From the NCBI GenBank assembly GCA_035326105.1, contig DAOKYO010000001.1, forward strand, positions 744,001 through 808,000: a stretch of 64,000 nt of DNA. Direction: 5' to 3'. Positions 52,742 through 61,571 of this stretch are shown here, one piece after another (position 1 is the stretch's first letter; each line of letters opens with the position of its first letter). The DNA is from Bacilli bacterium (lineage in GTDB: Bacteria; Bacillota_I; Bacilli_A; RFN20; CAG-826). The notes under the pieces were generated by a model. That model searched no databases. It was not told the DNA's origin and saw nothing but the letters and a program-made list of their open reading frames with translations. Position numbers and translations under genes: made by a program.

Positions 52742-52769
52742 TTGCTTATTCTTTATACTAAAGTATAAT
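52742..52769 (+). promoter_or_regulatory. argS promoter with overlapping inverted repeat
   Basis: TTGCTT (52742-52747), 16-base spacer, TATAAT (52764-52769). The repeat TTATACT-AA-AGTATAA (52753-52768) covers most of the spacer and the -10 and could be an operator. Confidence 0.65.
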
Positions 52770-52794
52770 AAACTAGAATTCGGCGGAGGAACGC

Positions 52795-54426
52795 ATGAGT
52801 ATTGAGACTAAATTAAAAGAAAAGATCAGCGCGGCATTAAAAGAACTTGGTCATGAAGTTGCGCTCGATAGTATCATCATTGAGCACTCAAAAGAAGTGG
52901 CGCATGGTGACTTCGCTAGTAACGTCGCTTTACAAAATGCGCGTGCTCTTAAGTCTAACCCGCGGAAGATAGCCGAAGATATCGCCAAAATTATCAATAT
53001 GGACGGCATCGAACACATCGAAATTGCCGGGCCGGGTTTTTTAAATTTCTTTCTTAAAGAGGAAACATTGACATCAGTACTGACGAAGATCAAAACCGAT
53101 GGTGCCACTTATGGCGCGTCTTTAAACGGTAACCATAAAAGAATAAATGTTGAATTTGTCTCCGCCAATCCGACCGGTGATTTGCATTTAGGTCACGCGC
53201 GTGGAGCGGCGATAGGCGACGTCATTTGCCGGTTGTATTCCGATACGGGATTTGATGTTGTCAGGGAGTACTATGTGAACGACGCTGGCATTCAGATTAA
53301 TCATTTGGGCGAGTCCCTTCGCGCTCGTTACCATCAAGAATTTAATGATGATGTGGCCGTTCCAGAAGATGGATATCACGGCGAAGATTTGGTCGAATTG
53401 GCAAAGATTATTAAAACCGAAGTAAATGATAAGTATATGGTTGATTCCAGCGAATCCACTCGTTTTTTTATGCGTCGGGGCGTTGAACTTGAATTAGCGA
53501 AGATTGAAAATGACCTGAATCTTTTCCGGGTTTGTTTTGATAAATATTCATTTGAAACTGATGTACGCAATGATAATGGCGTTGAGAAAATTATTGAGGC
53601 GCTAACGAATAAGCAGTTTTTGTATGAAGAAGATGGTGCCCTGTTTCTTAAAACTACGGTTTTTGGTGATGACAAGGATCGGGTTGTTGTTAAGAAAAAT
53701 GGCCAATACACTTATTTTTTACCGGACATTGCTTACCATTTGAACAAACTTTCACGTAATTTTTCAAAACTTATCGATGTGTTGGGCGCGGACCATCACG
53801 GCTATATTTCCCGGATGAAAGCGGCTCTACAAATGTTTGGCTACCCGGAAGATATTTTGGATGTCGAACTAATTCAAATGGTGCGTTTGATTAAAGACGG
53901 GCAAGAATTCAAGATGAGTAAACGAAGTGGCAAAGCAGTGACGTTGCGCGAGTTATGCGATGAGGTCGGAGTGGATGCGGTTCGCTACTATTTTGTGAGT
54001 CGAGCGGCTTCCTCACATCTTGATTTTGATCTTGACTTAGCTCATGAGACGTCAAGTGCTAATCCGGTTTATTATGCGCAATATGCTCACGCTCGTTTGG
54101 CGACCGTTTTGGGCAAAGCCAAAAAGTTTGCGTTTGATTATTCGGGAGTGGGATTGTCGGCTACATCGGAAGTGGCGCTGCTAAAGTTATTGGCGGATTT
54201 TCCGAATATCGAATGGGATGCGGCCATCAGCCGTTCACCCTATAAAATCACCAATTACATCCAGAAGTTAGCTTCGGCGATTCATGGATTTTATACCGAA
54301 TGTCGGGTAATTGATGAAGAAAATATACCTTTGACCAGCTCGCGCTTAGCCTTGGTTGATTGTTCGGAGATTGTTTTAAGAAAGGCTTTAAATCTTATCG
54401 GTGTATCGGCACCGGAAAAGATGTAA
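52795..54426 (+). CDS. argS: Arginyl-tRNA synthetase
   Basis: 543 residues. The class I signature is HLGH (about 129-132, ANPTGDLHLGHARG) with FKMSKRSGK (KMSK at about 373). N-terminal and C-terminal ArgRS domains are present. GGAGGAA lies 5 bases before the ATG. No T-box leader is present. Confidence 0.96.
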   Translation: MSIETKLKEKISAALKELGHEVALDSIIIEHSKEVAHGDFASNVALQNARALKSNPRKIAEDIAKIINMDGIEHIEIAGPGFLNFFLKEETLTSVLTKIKTDGATYGASLNGNHKRINVEFVSANPTGDLHLGHARGAAIGDVICRLYSDTGFDVVREYYVNDAGIQINHLGESLRARYHQEFNDDVAVPEDGYHGEDLVELAKIIKTEVNDKYMVDSSESTRFFMRRGVELELAKIENDLNLFRVCFDKYSFETDVRNDNGVEKIIEALTNKQFLYEEDGALFLKTTVFGDDKDRVVVKKNGQYTYFLPDIAYHLNKLSRNFSKLIDVLGADHHGYISRMKAALQMFGYPEDILDVELIQMVRLIKDGQEFKMSKRSGKAVTLRELCDEVGVDAVRYYFVSRAASSHLDFDLDLAHETSSANPVYYAQYAHARLATVLGKAKKFAFDYSGVGLSATSEVALLKLLADFPNIEWDAAISRSPYKITNYIQKLASAIHGFYTECRVIDEENIPLTSSRLALVDCSEIVLRKALNLIGVSAPEKM

Positions 54427-54446
54427 AATACATTGGAGGAAAAAAT

Positions 54447-54842
54447 ATGGTTGCCAGAGCTACACTAGATGTCGCATTTGAAATTCTTGAAGAAAACAAA
54501 GGACCGCTGTCGTTTTTTAACTTATGGACAAAGGTTGCTGAGGCTCAAGGGTATGATGAGGGAGAAAGACATCACCACATTTCTCGGTTTTACACTAATC
54601 TGTCATTGGATGGGCGCTTTGTTAATTTAGGCGACAATACTTGGGATTTGCGTAAAAACAATACATATGACAAAGTTCACATCGACATCAACGATGTTTA
54701 TTCGGATGTTGAGATGACCGATAACGACGAAGAAGAAGAGGCGGAACTTAAAGAAGAGATTGGCGCCTTTGATGATACACCGGCTGAAGATGATTATGAC
54801 GAAGAAGAAACCGATGACAAAGGTTTTCGGGAAGACCTTTAA
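54447..54842 (+). CDS. rpoE: RNA polymerase delta subunit
   Basis: 131 residues from the ATG at 54447, set by GGAGGA. The N-terminal HARE-HTH domain (AFEILEENKGPLSFFNLW, ISRFYTNLSLDGRFVNLGDN) is followed by a very acidic disordered tail from about residue 85 rich in Asp and Glu. Delta is restricted to Firmicutes and speeds recycling of RNA polymerase. It follows argS by 20 bases. Confidence 0.93.
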   Translation: MVARATLDVAFEILEENKGPLSFFNLWTKVAEAQGYDEGERHHHISRFYTNLSLDGRFVNLGDNTWDLRKNNTYDKVHIDINDVYSDVEMTDNDEEEEAELKEEIGAFDDTPAEDDYDEEETDDKGFREDL

Positions 54843-54877
54843 TTTTCCGAGCTAACACGAGGTGAAAGGAGATTTTT

Positions 54878-55741
54878 ATGCCATTAGTTAGTATGAAAGA
54901 GATGTTGAATAAAGCCAAAGCCGAACACTATGCGGTGGGACAATTCAACATAAACAATTTAGAGTGGACAATTGCCATTCTTGATAAGTGTCAAGAGCTC
55001 AAAGCTCCAGTAATTCTAGGGGTAAGCAGCGGTGCCGCCAAATATATGGGTGGATTCCATGTCATTGTTAAGATGGTTGAAGGATTAATTATTGATAAAG
55101 GATATACGATTCCGATTGCAATTCACTTGGATCACGGAGCCAGTTTTGAGTTATGCAAAACGGCAATTGACGCTGGTTTTACATCGGTGATGATTGATGC
55201 CAGCAAATATGAATTGGCAGAAAATATTCGAATTACCAAGCAGGTTGTTGATTATGCGCGCGCGCAAAATCGGGAAATTTCGGTTGAAGCGGAACTAGGC
55301 CATGTCGGCGGACAAGAAGAAGATGTCATTGCTGAAACAATGTACGCTCGGCCAGATGAATGCTTAGCGATGATTAAAGAGAGTGGAATTGATTGTGTGG
55401 CTCCGGCTCTCGGAAGCGTTCATGGTCCATATAAAGGTGAGCCAAAGCTTGGTTTCCCAGAGATGAAAGAGATTAGTGAACTCGTTAAAATTCCTCTCGT
55501 CCTTCATGGTGGATCAGGAATTCCTGATTTTCAGATTAAAATGGCCATCGAACGGGGAACAGCTAAAATTAACGTTAACACCGAATGTCAGCAATCCTTC
55601 ACGGCAGTTGTGCGTGAAGTATTGAAAAACGATGAAAAAGTTTATGACCCACGGAAGGTTATCGGCCCGGGAATGAAAGGTATTGCTAACGTTGTCCAGG
55701 CCAAATGTGAGGTCTTTGGTTGCATTGGCAAAGCCGAATAA
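54878..55741 (+). CDS. fba: Class II fructose-bisphosphate aldolase
   Basis: 287 residues. YAVGQFNINN, HLDHGASFE (zinc His), VEAELGHVGGQEED, GSVHGPY and LHGGSGIPD are diagnostic. It cleaves fructose 1,6-bisphosphate in glycolysis. AAAGGAG precedes the ATG. In B. subtilis pyrG lies between rpoE and fbaA; here the two are adjacent. Confidence 0.95.
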   Translation: MPLVSMKEMLNKAKAEHYAVGQFNINNLEWTIAILDKCQELKAPVILGVSSGAAKYMGGFHVIVKMVEGLIIDKGYTIPIAIHLDHGASFELCKTAIDAGFTSVMIDASKYELAENIRITKQVVDYARAQNREISVEAELGHVGGQEEDVIAETMYARPDECLAMIKESGIDCVAPALGSVHGPYKGEPKLGFPEMKEISELVKIPLVLHGGSGIPDFQIKMAIERGTAKINVNTECQQSFTAVVREVLKNDEKVYDPRKVIGPGMKGIANVVQAKCEVFGCIGKAE

Positions 55742-55749
55742 GTTATAAT

Positions 55750-55772
55750 AGGTCTCCTACGGAGACCTTTTT
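55750..55772 (+). terminator. fba terminator
   Basis: AGGTCTCC / GGAGACCT stem with a 3-base loop and T5. Confidence 0.85.
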
Positions 55773-55799
55773 ATTTGGTCGTAGGTTGGAAGGAAATTT

Positions 55800-56750
55800 A
55801 TGCGTATACAAAAGAGTATTTATAATTTAATCCGGAGCTCAGATATTATTACTATTTTTGGTCATGTCAATCCGGATGATGACTGCTATGGGTCGCAAGT
55901 TGGACTTCGCGATTCCCTTCGTCAGACTTTTCCCCATAAGCAAATATATGCCTTGGGTTCCGGCTCCAGTCGGCTTCTCGATTATGTCGGCAAAATGGAT
56001 GTAATTGACGACGAAACTATTAAAAAGTCTCTGGCAATAATTGTCGATGTTGGCGATCGCGAAAGAATTGAAGATCAAAGGTTTTCCATCGCCAAGAAAA
56101 TGATTAAAATCGACCACCATATTTTTACCGAAGCCTTTGCTGATTATGAATGGATCGATACGATGTATGTCGCGGCCTCAGAAATGATTGCCGACTTTGT
56201 TATTTTTAATCATATGCGGATGCCATTATCCGCCGCGCGGGCCTTATTTGCCGGTATCAGTGCCGATTCCGGTCGTTTTCAATATGCTCCAACATCGGAA
56301 CGCACATTTAGACTGGCGGCCGAATTAATTGAAATAGGCGCTAATCCAAGTGAACTATATGATTTGATTTATGTTTATAATCCCCAATTTGTTCGTTTTA
56401 AAAGCGAAGTGGTCGCTAATTATCAGACCAATGGAGTTGTGGCGTATCTAGTTATTGATCAGCCTTTTTTGCTTGCCCGTAATCTAAAAAGCGGCGATGC
56501 ATATGGCTTAGTTAATGGAATAGCCAATATGGATGGATTTCCGATTTGGATTAGTTTCGTCGAGCGAGAAGATGGAATAGTCAATTGTGAAATTCGAGCC
56601 AAAAAAGTAAACATTCAACCAGTGGCAAGCGCTTTTGGTGGCGGTGGCCATGAACAGGCGGCTGGATGCCGGTTGGATTCAATCAAACGCATTCCGGATG
56701 TTTTAGCGGCCTTAAATAGAGCGGCTAAAGGAGATGACGACAATGTTTGA
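55800..56750 (+). CDS. nrnA: NrnA-like oligoribonuclease/pAp phosphatase (DHH-DHHA1)
   Basis: 316 residues. DHH motifs GHVNPDDDCYGSQ, VDVGDRER and KIDHHIF are followed by a DHHA1 domain ending SAFGGGGHEQAAG. NrnA degrades short RNA (nanoRNA) and dephosphorylates 3'-phosphoadenosine 5'-phosphate. The first Asp motif (PDDD) differs slightly from PDxDA. It overlaps cysQ by 8 bases. Confidence 0.88.
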   Translation: MRIQKSIYNLIRSSDIITIFGHVNPDDDCYGSQVGLRDSLRQTFPHKQIYALGSGSSRLLDYVGKMDVIDDETIKKSLAIIVDVGDRERIEDQRFSIAKKMIKIDHHIFTEAFADYEWIDTMYVAASEMIADFVIFNHMRMPLSAARALFAGISADSGRFQYAPTSERTFRLAAELIEIGANPSELYDLIYVYNPQFVRFKSEVVANYQTNGVVAYLVIDQPFLLARNLKSGDAYGLVNGIANMDGFPIWISFVEREDGIVNCEIRAKKVNIQPVASAFGGGGHEQAAGCRLDSIKRIPDVLAALNRAAKGDDDNV

Positions 56751-57519
56751 ACAAGAGCTAAGAGCGGCGATTGACGCCGCTATTAAGGCAAAGAGGCACG
56801 TCCTTGGAGTCTATGAAACTTCATTTGCAGTGGAGATTAAAGCTGATAATTCTCCCGTTACTGAAGCTGACAAAGGTGCGGACAGAATCATTCGTACTTT
56901 TCTTCAAAAGCGTTTTCCCGATTATGCGTTTTTGACGGAGGAAAGTATCGACGATAAGACGCGCTTACAAAATGACTATGTTTGGATTGTAGATCCGGTA
57001 GACGGCACGAAAGATTTTGTCAATCATGACGATGAATTTACAATTAATATTGCCCTGGCCTATAAGCATGAAATTGTTCTTGGAGTCGTGCTTGTTCCCG
57101 TCAGTGGCGACATATATTATGCGCTCAAAAATGGGGGCTCATTTCGCTTAAGAAACAATATTATTACGAAATTGCATGTTAATGGCAAAACCGAAGGCTT
57201 GACGGTTCTTACCAGCCGATATCACATGAATGAAAAAGAAAGAACAACAATCAATGTTCACAAAAACAAGATTGTTCGGGTTATGAGCGTCGGATCTTCT
57301 TTGAAGCCATGTTATATTGCGGCCGGAGAAGCAGAGTTGTCATATCGCTTTTCCAGTGGAACCAAGGAATGGGATACGGCGGCTAATCAAATTATTGTTG
57401 AGGAAGCCGGCGGTATTTTTGTTAAACCGGACGGAAGTCGCTATATTTACAACCGCGAAGACGTCGTTAATCGGGAAGGCTATGTTATTACTAATCGAAA
57501 GGAAAACTTATTATTATGA
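56743..57519 (+). CDS. CysQ/inositol-monophosphatase-family 3'(2'),5'-bisphosphate nucleotidase
   Basis: 258 residues from ATG 56743, 9 bases after AAAGGAG; an ATG at 56734 touches that site and is rejected. ADNSPVTEADKGAD, the second-shell EES, VDPVDGTKDF and KEWDTAANQIIVEEAGG are the metal-site motifs of the Li+-sensitive phosphatase family. DGTKDF and neighbours point to CysQ (pAp phosphatase) rather than SuhB. It lies between nrnA and a nucleotidase and overlaps the latter by 4 bases. Confidence 0.82.
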   Translation: MFEQELRAAIDAAIKAKRHVLGVYETSFAVEIKADNSPVTEADKGADRIIRTFLQKRFPDYAFLTEESIDDKTRLQNDYVWIVDPVDGTKDFVNHDDEFTINIALAYKHEIVLGVVLVPVSGDIYYALKNGGSFRLRNNIITKLHVNGKTEGLTVLTSRYHMNEKERTTINVHKNKIVRVMSVGSSLKPCYIAAGEAELSYRFSSGTKEWDTAANQIIVEEAGGIFVKPDGSRYIYNREDVVNREGYVITNRKENLLL

Positions 57520-59000
57520 AAAAAAGAATTTTATTTGTTCTTCTTCCTTTGCTTTTGGCCGGGTGCAATCCCAGCGCTAGCAGCAGTCATTCTTCCTATA
57601 GTGTGCCAAGTTTTAATACATCATACGATAATACGCTTGAACCCAATAAGGATGAGCAGGGTAACTATCTATTGGACTTTTATGGTCTAAATGATTTTCA
57701 TGGTTCCGTGGCCGAAGATGAGGCGGAAAGTCAACCCGGTTTTAGCAAAATCGCTGCCTTTTTGAAAGAAAAACGGACGGAGAATCCCGGCGGTACCGTG
57801 ATTGTTTCTAGCGGTGATATGTGGCAAGGATCAGCCGATAGCAATATTACCCATGGTGAATTGGTCGTTGATTTAATGAACTACGTTGGTTTTGATGCCA
57901 TGGCGCTCGGCAATCATGAATTTGATTGGGAAATCTCGCAAATTGAAGAAAATGCGCAAAAGGCTAATTTCCCTTTTCTAGGAGCTAACATTGTCAGCAG
58001 TACAACTGGTCAAAGGGCGGACTTTGCGCTTCCTTCAGTCATGATAAAACGCGGCCCACTGAATATCGGAATCATCGGTACGATCGGCGCAAATTTAGAG
58101 AGTTCCATCGTAGCTTCCGCGCTTGCTGGTTACGAATTCGCTCCCCAGGCTCCGATTGTTGCCGATGAGAGTGAACGTTTAAAGGATGAAGGTGCGGATG
58201 CGGTTGTTCTTCTTACTCATGATTCCTGGGCCACGCTCTATTTGGATGGACGAACAATCGTTGATAACCATTATGTTGATGCCGTTTTTTCGGGACATGC
58301 CCATGTTACGGATCGGCATCTGGAAAATAACATTCCTATTTTGCAGACTACCGGTATGGGCGAGCAGATTATGCATATTCAACTAGCAATCTCGGAAACG
58401 GGGGAAGTCACTCCTACCACTTATGAGGTCTTAGACTCATCGACATATGTTTCCGGTTTAACCCCTGACACTTTAGCGCAGGAAATCTATGATTATTACT
58501 ACTACAATTTTATTAAAGACATTAAAGAAGAAGTTGTGGGTAAAGTCGGTTCGACCATGAACCTGATGCAAATTTCATACATGGCCTGCTATACAATGCT
58601 TCAGCACGCAAGAACGGTTGATGATACGGTGGTAGCCGCTTTCCATAATAACTATGGAGGAATACGCGTGGATTCATGGCCCAAGGGACAGATGACGTAT
58701 GGCGACATATATAAGACGATTCCCTTTGATAATTACATATCTATTTTTGAAGTGAGCGGCGAATCCATAAAACAGATGGCCAATCAATACTCGGCAGTGG
58801 CTACGGTTAAAGAGACGGAGTTAGTTAATAGCCAAGTTTATAAGATTGCGATTATCTCCTACCTATCAGAAGGTCGGGCGGCACCGTATTTACTAGATGA
58901 TGGCGTTATTATCAGTGGTTTTGTCCGTGATCTTATCGCTCAAGAGTTCCGGGATAACGGAACGGTATATCCGAATACTTATAGTGCTTACGCAATATAA
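57516..59000 (+). CDS. 5'-nucleotidase/2',3'-cyclic phosphodiesterase lipoprotein
   Basis: 494 residues. The lipobox LLLAGC (Cys17) and a Ser-rich linker precede a calcineurin-like phosphoesterase domain (LNDFHG, SSGDMWQGS, ALGNHEFDWE, SGHAHVT) and a C-terminal 5'-nucleotidase domain (NNYGGIRVDS, YGDIYKTIPFDN). It should strip phosphate from extracellular nucleotides at the cell surface so nucleosides can be taken up. Third gene of the nrnA operon. Confidence 0.88.
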   Translation: MKKRILFVLLPLLLAGCNPSASSSHSSYSVPSFNTSYDNTLEPNKDEQGNYLLDFYGLNDFHGSVAEDEAESQPGFSKIAAFLKEKRTENPGGTVIVSSGDMWQGSADSNITHGELVVDLMNYVGFDAMALGNHEFDWEISQIEENAQKANFPFLGANIVSSTTGQRADFALPSVMIKRGPLNIGIIGTIGANLESSIVASALAGYEFAPQAPIVADESERLKDEGADAVVLLTHDSWATLYLDGRTIVDNHYVDAVFSGHAHVTDRHLENNIPILQTTGMGEQIMHIQLAISETGEVTPTTYEVLDSSTYVSGLTPDTLAQEIYDYYYYNFIKDIKEEVVGKVGSTMNLMQISYMACYTMLQHARTVDDTVVAAFHNNYGGIRVDSWPKGQMTYGDIYKTIPFDNYISIFEVSGESIKQMANQYSAVATVKETELVNSQVYKIAIISYLSEGRAAPYLLDDGVIISGFVRDLIAQEFRDNGTVYPNTYSAYAI

Positions 59001-59005
59001 AAATA

Positions 59006-59034
59006 AAGCTTCCGAGATAATCGGAAGCTTTTTT
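59006..59034. terminator. Terminator between the nucleotidase and nfu
   Basis: AAGCTTCCGA / TCGGAAGCTT 10-bp stem, 5-base loop, T on both strands. It can serve both converging genes. Confidence 0.85.
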
Positions 59035-59036
59035 AT

Positions 59037-59279
59037 TTAATAAAGACTAGGATCATTTTCCAAGCTAACACCGAGCACGCCGGGAACTTCCTCCATCAGG
59101 ATAACTTCAATTCCTTGGGTCAAAGTAGTGTCAATCAAGGAGCAACCTTGACAAGCACCGACCATCGAAACATAGACGACACCATTATCAAAACGAAGAA
59201 ATTTAACGTCTCCGCCATCGCGGCGAATAAAAGGGCGAATTTTATCTAAAGTCTGTTCAATTTGTTCCTCAATAGTCAT
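59037..59279 (-). CDS. NifU C-terminal-domain Fe-S carrier (NfuA/YutI-like)
   Basis: 80 residues from the ATG at 59279, which has GAGGTAGG upstream; a longer frame to 59330 lacks a site. IRRDGGDVKF and GACQGCS (Cys43, Cys46) are the NfuA cluster site. It carries [Fe-S] clusters from SUF to target proteins. Single-gene unit. Confidence 0.92.
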   Translation of the reverse strand: MTIEEQIEQTLDKIRPFIRRDGGDVKFLRFDNGVVYVSMVGACQGCSLIDTTLTQGIEVILMEEVPGVLGVSLENDPSLY

Positions 59280-59373
59280 AATACCTACCTCGTCGATTAT
59301 TCTAGCACAATGCCACTGATTAAACATCAAATGTGATAAAAATAATCGGGTTTAATTACTTCATTCGGCTATT

Positions 59374-59409
59374 AAAAAATGCCCCAGGCTTTACGTTCCA
59401 GGGGCATTT
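59374..59409 (-). terminator. Superoxide reductase terminator
   Basis: On the minus strand, AAATGCCCC / GGGGCATTT closes a 15-base loop with extra GG/CC pairing, then T6. Confidence 0.8.
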
Positions 59410-59434
59410 ATAAATTAGACTATTACTCTTTAAA

Positions 59435-59818
59435 TTATAAGGTGACTTTCCAAAGGCCATGAATATTGCAAAATGCATAGGCCTCCAAAATCTTTTCATC
59501 CTTAGCGAGTCCAAAGTAGGCTTCCGGTTTATCACCCGGTTTTAAAACCCGACGATAGGCACCTTTGTCAGTAATGAGGTAAATCCATTCAATCCAGTGT
59601 TCAGCAACCATTGGGTGGGGTACTTCACCGACAGTAACCGTAACTTGGTTAGCATCAACTTTAACAACCGGAATATGTTTTTCCGTTGCCACGCCTTCCT
59701 TCGTATTGGCCTTTAACTCGGTCATTGGAGTTCCGCAGCATACGGGGTTGACGCCGCTATCATAAATCATATCGACTTCATTTCCACAATGCATGCATTT
59801 GTAAAACTTAACCGCCAT
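59435..59818 (-). CDS. dfx: Desulfoferrodoxin (2Fe-superoxide reductase)
   Basis: 127 residues. The N-terminal rubredoxin-like Fe(Cys)4 site uses Cys8, Cys11, Cys27 and Cys28. The catalytic SOR site uses EKHIP (His48), HPM and EHW (His68, His74) and CNIHG (Cys117, His120). It reduces superoxide without making oxygen, an anaerobe's defence. GGAGG precedes the start. A TATACT (59852-59857, minus) may be its -10, with a weak -35. Confidence 0.94.
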   Translation of the reverse strand: MAVKFYKCMHCGNEVDMIYDSGVNPVCCGTPMTELKANTKEGVATEKHIPVVKVDANQVTVTVGEVPHPMVAEHWIEWIYLITDKGAYRRVLKPGDKPEAYFGLAKDEKILEAYAFCNIHGLWKVTL

Positions 59819-60112
59819 TTCAATTTCCTCCTTGGATTTTAATCCGCCTTTAGTATATCAAAAAATAACACCTGTGGCGCAATTATGGCAAAATAAAATA
59901 CAAAAAGTTCAAAAGAAAAGTAATCGTGAAAGTGATTTGCTTTGATAGATAACGATTAAAAGCACAAAGCAGAAGCACGCTTTTTACCTATATAACTATA
60001 AAATATCTCATTTATCGATTAAGTCGTGCTATTACTTTTTAGTAAAACATTGACTTATATATTTGCCGAATTGGATACTATCGTTCTTTTCAATTGAAAA
60101 AGGGCAACAAAA
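59819..60112. other. Non-coding stretch upstream of dfx
   Basis: AT-rich and without a supported gene. It holds the dfx ribosome-binding site and probable -10 at its left end. I saw no known RNA, repeat or operator in 59880-60090. Confidence 0.5.
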
Positions 60113-60135
60113 AAAGGTCTGCGTCGCAGACCTTT
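60107..60135 (-). terminator. SPFH operon terminator
   Basis: AAAGGTCTGC / GCAGACCTTT with a 3-base centre, followed on the minus strand by T7. It lies 10 bases after the SPFH stop. Confidence 0.85.
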
Positions 60136-60145
60136 AGTTAGTAGT

Positions 60146-61084
60146 TTACTTGTCTTTGATAACTTCTTTAATAGCAGTAGCCATGCTGGCGATGTTTTGC
60201 ATATCACCAGGAATAATGATTTTCGTCGCTTGGCCTTCGGAAACTTTCATCATGGCTTCATATTGCTTAATCTTCAAGACGGCTTCGCTAGGTGAAGCTT
60301 TTTTAATGGCTTCGATTCCCTGTGCTTCCGCTTGCTTTACCATAATGAGCGCATCGGCTTCTGCCCGCTTAATGGTCAGAGTTGATTCGGCTTGACCCTG
60401 AGCCCGCATAATGGCGGCTTTCTTATCGGCTTCCGCATTTAAAATTTCGGATTCTTTTTTACCTTCGGCCAACAGGATAGCTGATTTCTTTTCCCCTTCA
60501 GCAAGAAGGATCTTTTCCCGGCGCTCTCTTTCAGCCCGCATTTGCCGTTCCATCGCATCACGGATATCCTTCGGAGGAAGAATGTTTTTAACTTCCACCC
60601 GGTTGACTTTAATGCCCCAGGGATCGGTTGCTTCATCGAGAGTAGCCCGCATTTTAGAATTGATAATATCCCGGCTGGTTAGGGTTTCATCTAAATCAAG
60701 ATCACCAATAATATTACGCAATGTGGTTGCCGACAGATTTTCAATTGCGGCGAGAGGATTCTCTACGCCATAGGCATATAACTTTGCGTCGGTGATCGTA
60801 AAGAAAACGACTGTATCAATCTGCATTGTGACGTTATCTTTTGTAATAACCGGTTGCGGATCAAAATCTTTTACCTGCTCTTTCATAGTAACAATCTTGG
60901 TCACGCGGTCAATAAATGGAACCAGAATGTGGAAGCCCACGGTCCAAGTAGTGTGATAGGCGCCAAGCCGTTCCACGACATACTTGTTAGTCTGATGGAC
61001 AATCCGAATTGAACCAATAAAGATCAATAAACCAATAAAAACGATAATTGCAAGAACTACCAAGAAAACTTCAATACCACTCAT
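60146..61084 (-). CDS. SPFH/band 7 membrane scaffold protein (QmcA-like)
   Basis: 312 residues. One N-terminal membrane helix (5-27), the band-7 domain (VVERLGAYHTTWTVGFHILVP, about 30-185) and a long Ala/Glu/Lys helical region (about 185-275). It oligomerises at the membrane as a stomatin-like scaffold. AGGAGG precedes the start. It is the third gene after the NfeD partner, the usual SPFH-NfeD pairing. Confidence 0.9.
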   Translation of the reverse strand: MSGIEVFLVVLAIIVFIGLLIFIGSIRIVHQTNKYVVERLGAYHTTWTVGFHILVPFIDRVTKIVTMKEQVKDFDPQPVITKDNVTMQIDTVVFFTITDAKLYAYGVENPLAAIENLSATTLRNIIGDLDLDETLTSRDIINSKMRATLDEATDPWGIKVNRVEVKNILPPKDIRDAMERQMRAERERREKILLAEGEKKSAILLAEGKKESEILNAEADKKAAIMRAQGQAESTLTIKRAEADALIMVKQAEAQGIEAIKKASPSEAVLKIKQYEAMMKVSEGQATKIIIPGDMQNIASMATAIKEVIKDK

Positions 61085-61098
61085 TTTATTTCCTCCTG

Positions 61099-61569
61099 TT
61101 ACTTGGTAATGGCATCACTGTCACTACTTTTAATGAGTTTTACGACGAGTTTATTGCCCGAAATGGCCAATATCTCGACGATGCTACCTGTGCTTATTTT
61201 ACCACCATGCGAATCAGTATTCATTGCCGTCCAAATAACTCCATTGAGTTTGACGGCTCCATACTCGATATCAGTAATTGGATGGACAACGGTTGCCCGG
61301 CGGCCGATAATCTCATCGGTGTTACTCTTGATTTCTGAGCGACCAAGCAGTTTCTTAACCAATGGCCGCAATAGAACAAGAACAACCGTGGATACAGCCA
61401 CAAAGACAACAATTTCAACCCAAAAAGGGACCTCGGGTATAATGCTTAAAATCATTGCCACAATAGCTCCGATAGCAAACCATACAGTTACTAAGCTGGC
61501 AGTTGATGCTTCAATGACGATCATTAAGATAAATACTGCCAACCAAATCCAAACCATATAATTATCCAT
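61099..61569 (-). CDS. NfeD-like membrane protein
   Basis: 156 residues. Three to four membrane helices (about 5-75) followed by a soluble OB-fold domain (DEIIGRRATVVHPI...GAVKLNGVIWTA). Short NfeD type without protease domain. It pairs with the SPFH protein 14 bases downstream and follows the unknown protein by 2 bases, so all three form one operon. Confidence 0.85.
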   Translation of the reverse strand: MDNYMVWIWLAVFILMIVIEASTASLVTVWFAIGAIVAMILSIIPEVPFWVEIVVFVAVSTVVLVLLRPLVKKLLGRSEIKSNTDEIIGRRATVVHPITDIEYGAVKLNGVIWTAMNTDSHGGKISTGSIVEILAISGNKLVVKLIKSSDSDAITK

Positions 61570-61571
61570 AA

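Noticed and set aside
52714..52794. T-box leader for argS
   Set aside because: The gap is 81 bases, too short, and lacks the AGGGTGG-type T-box sequence.
61103..61561. 152-codon frame opposite nfeD
   Set aside because: It is the mirror of nfeD, has no ribosome-binding site and no protein-like motif.
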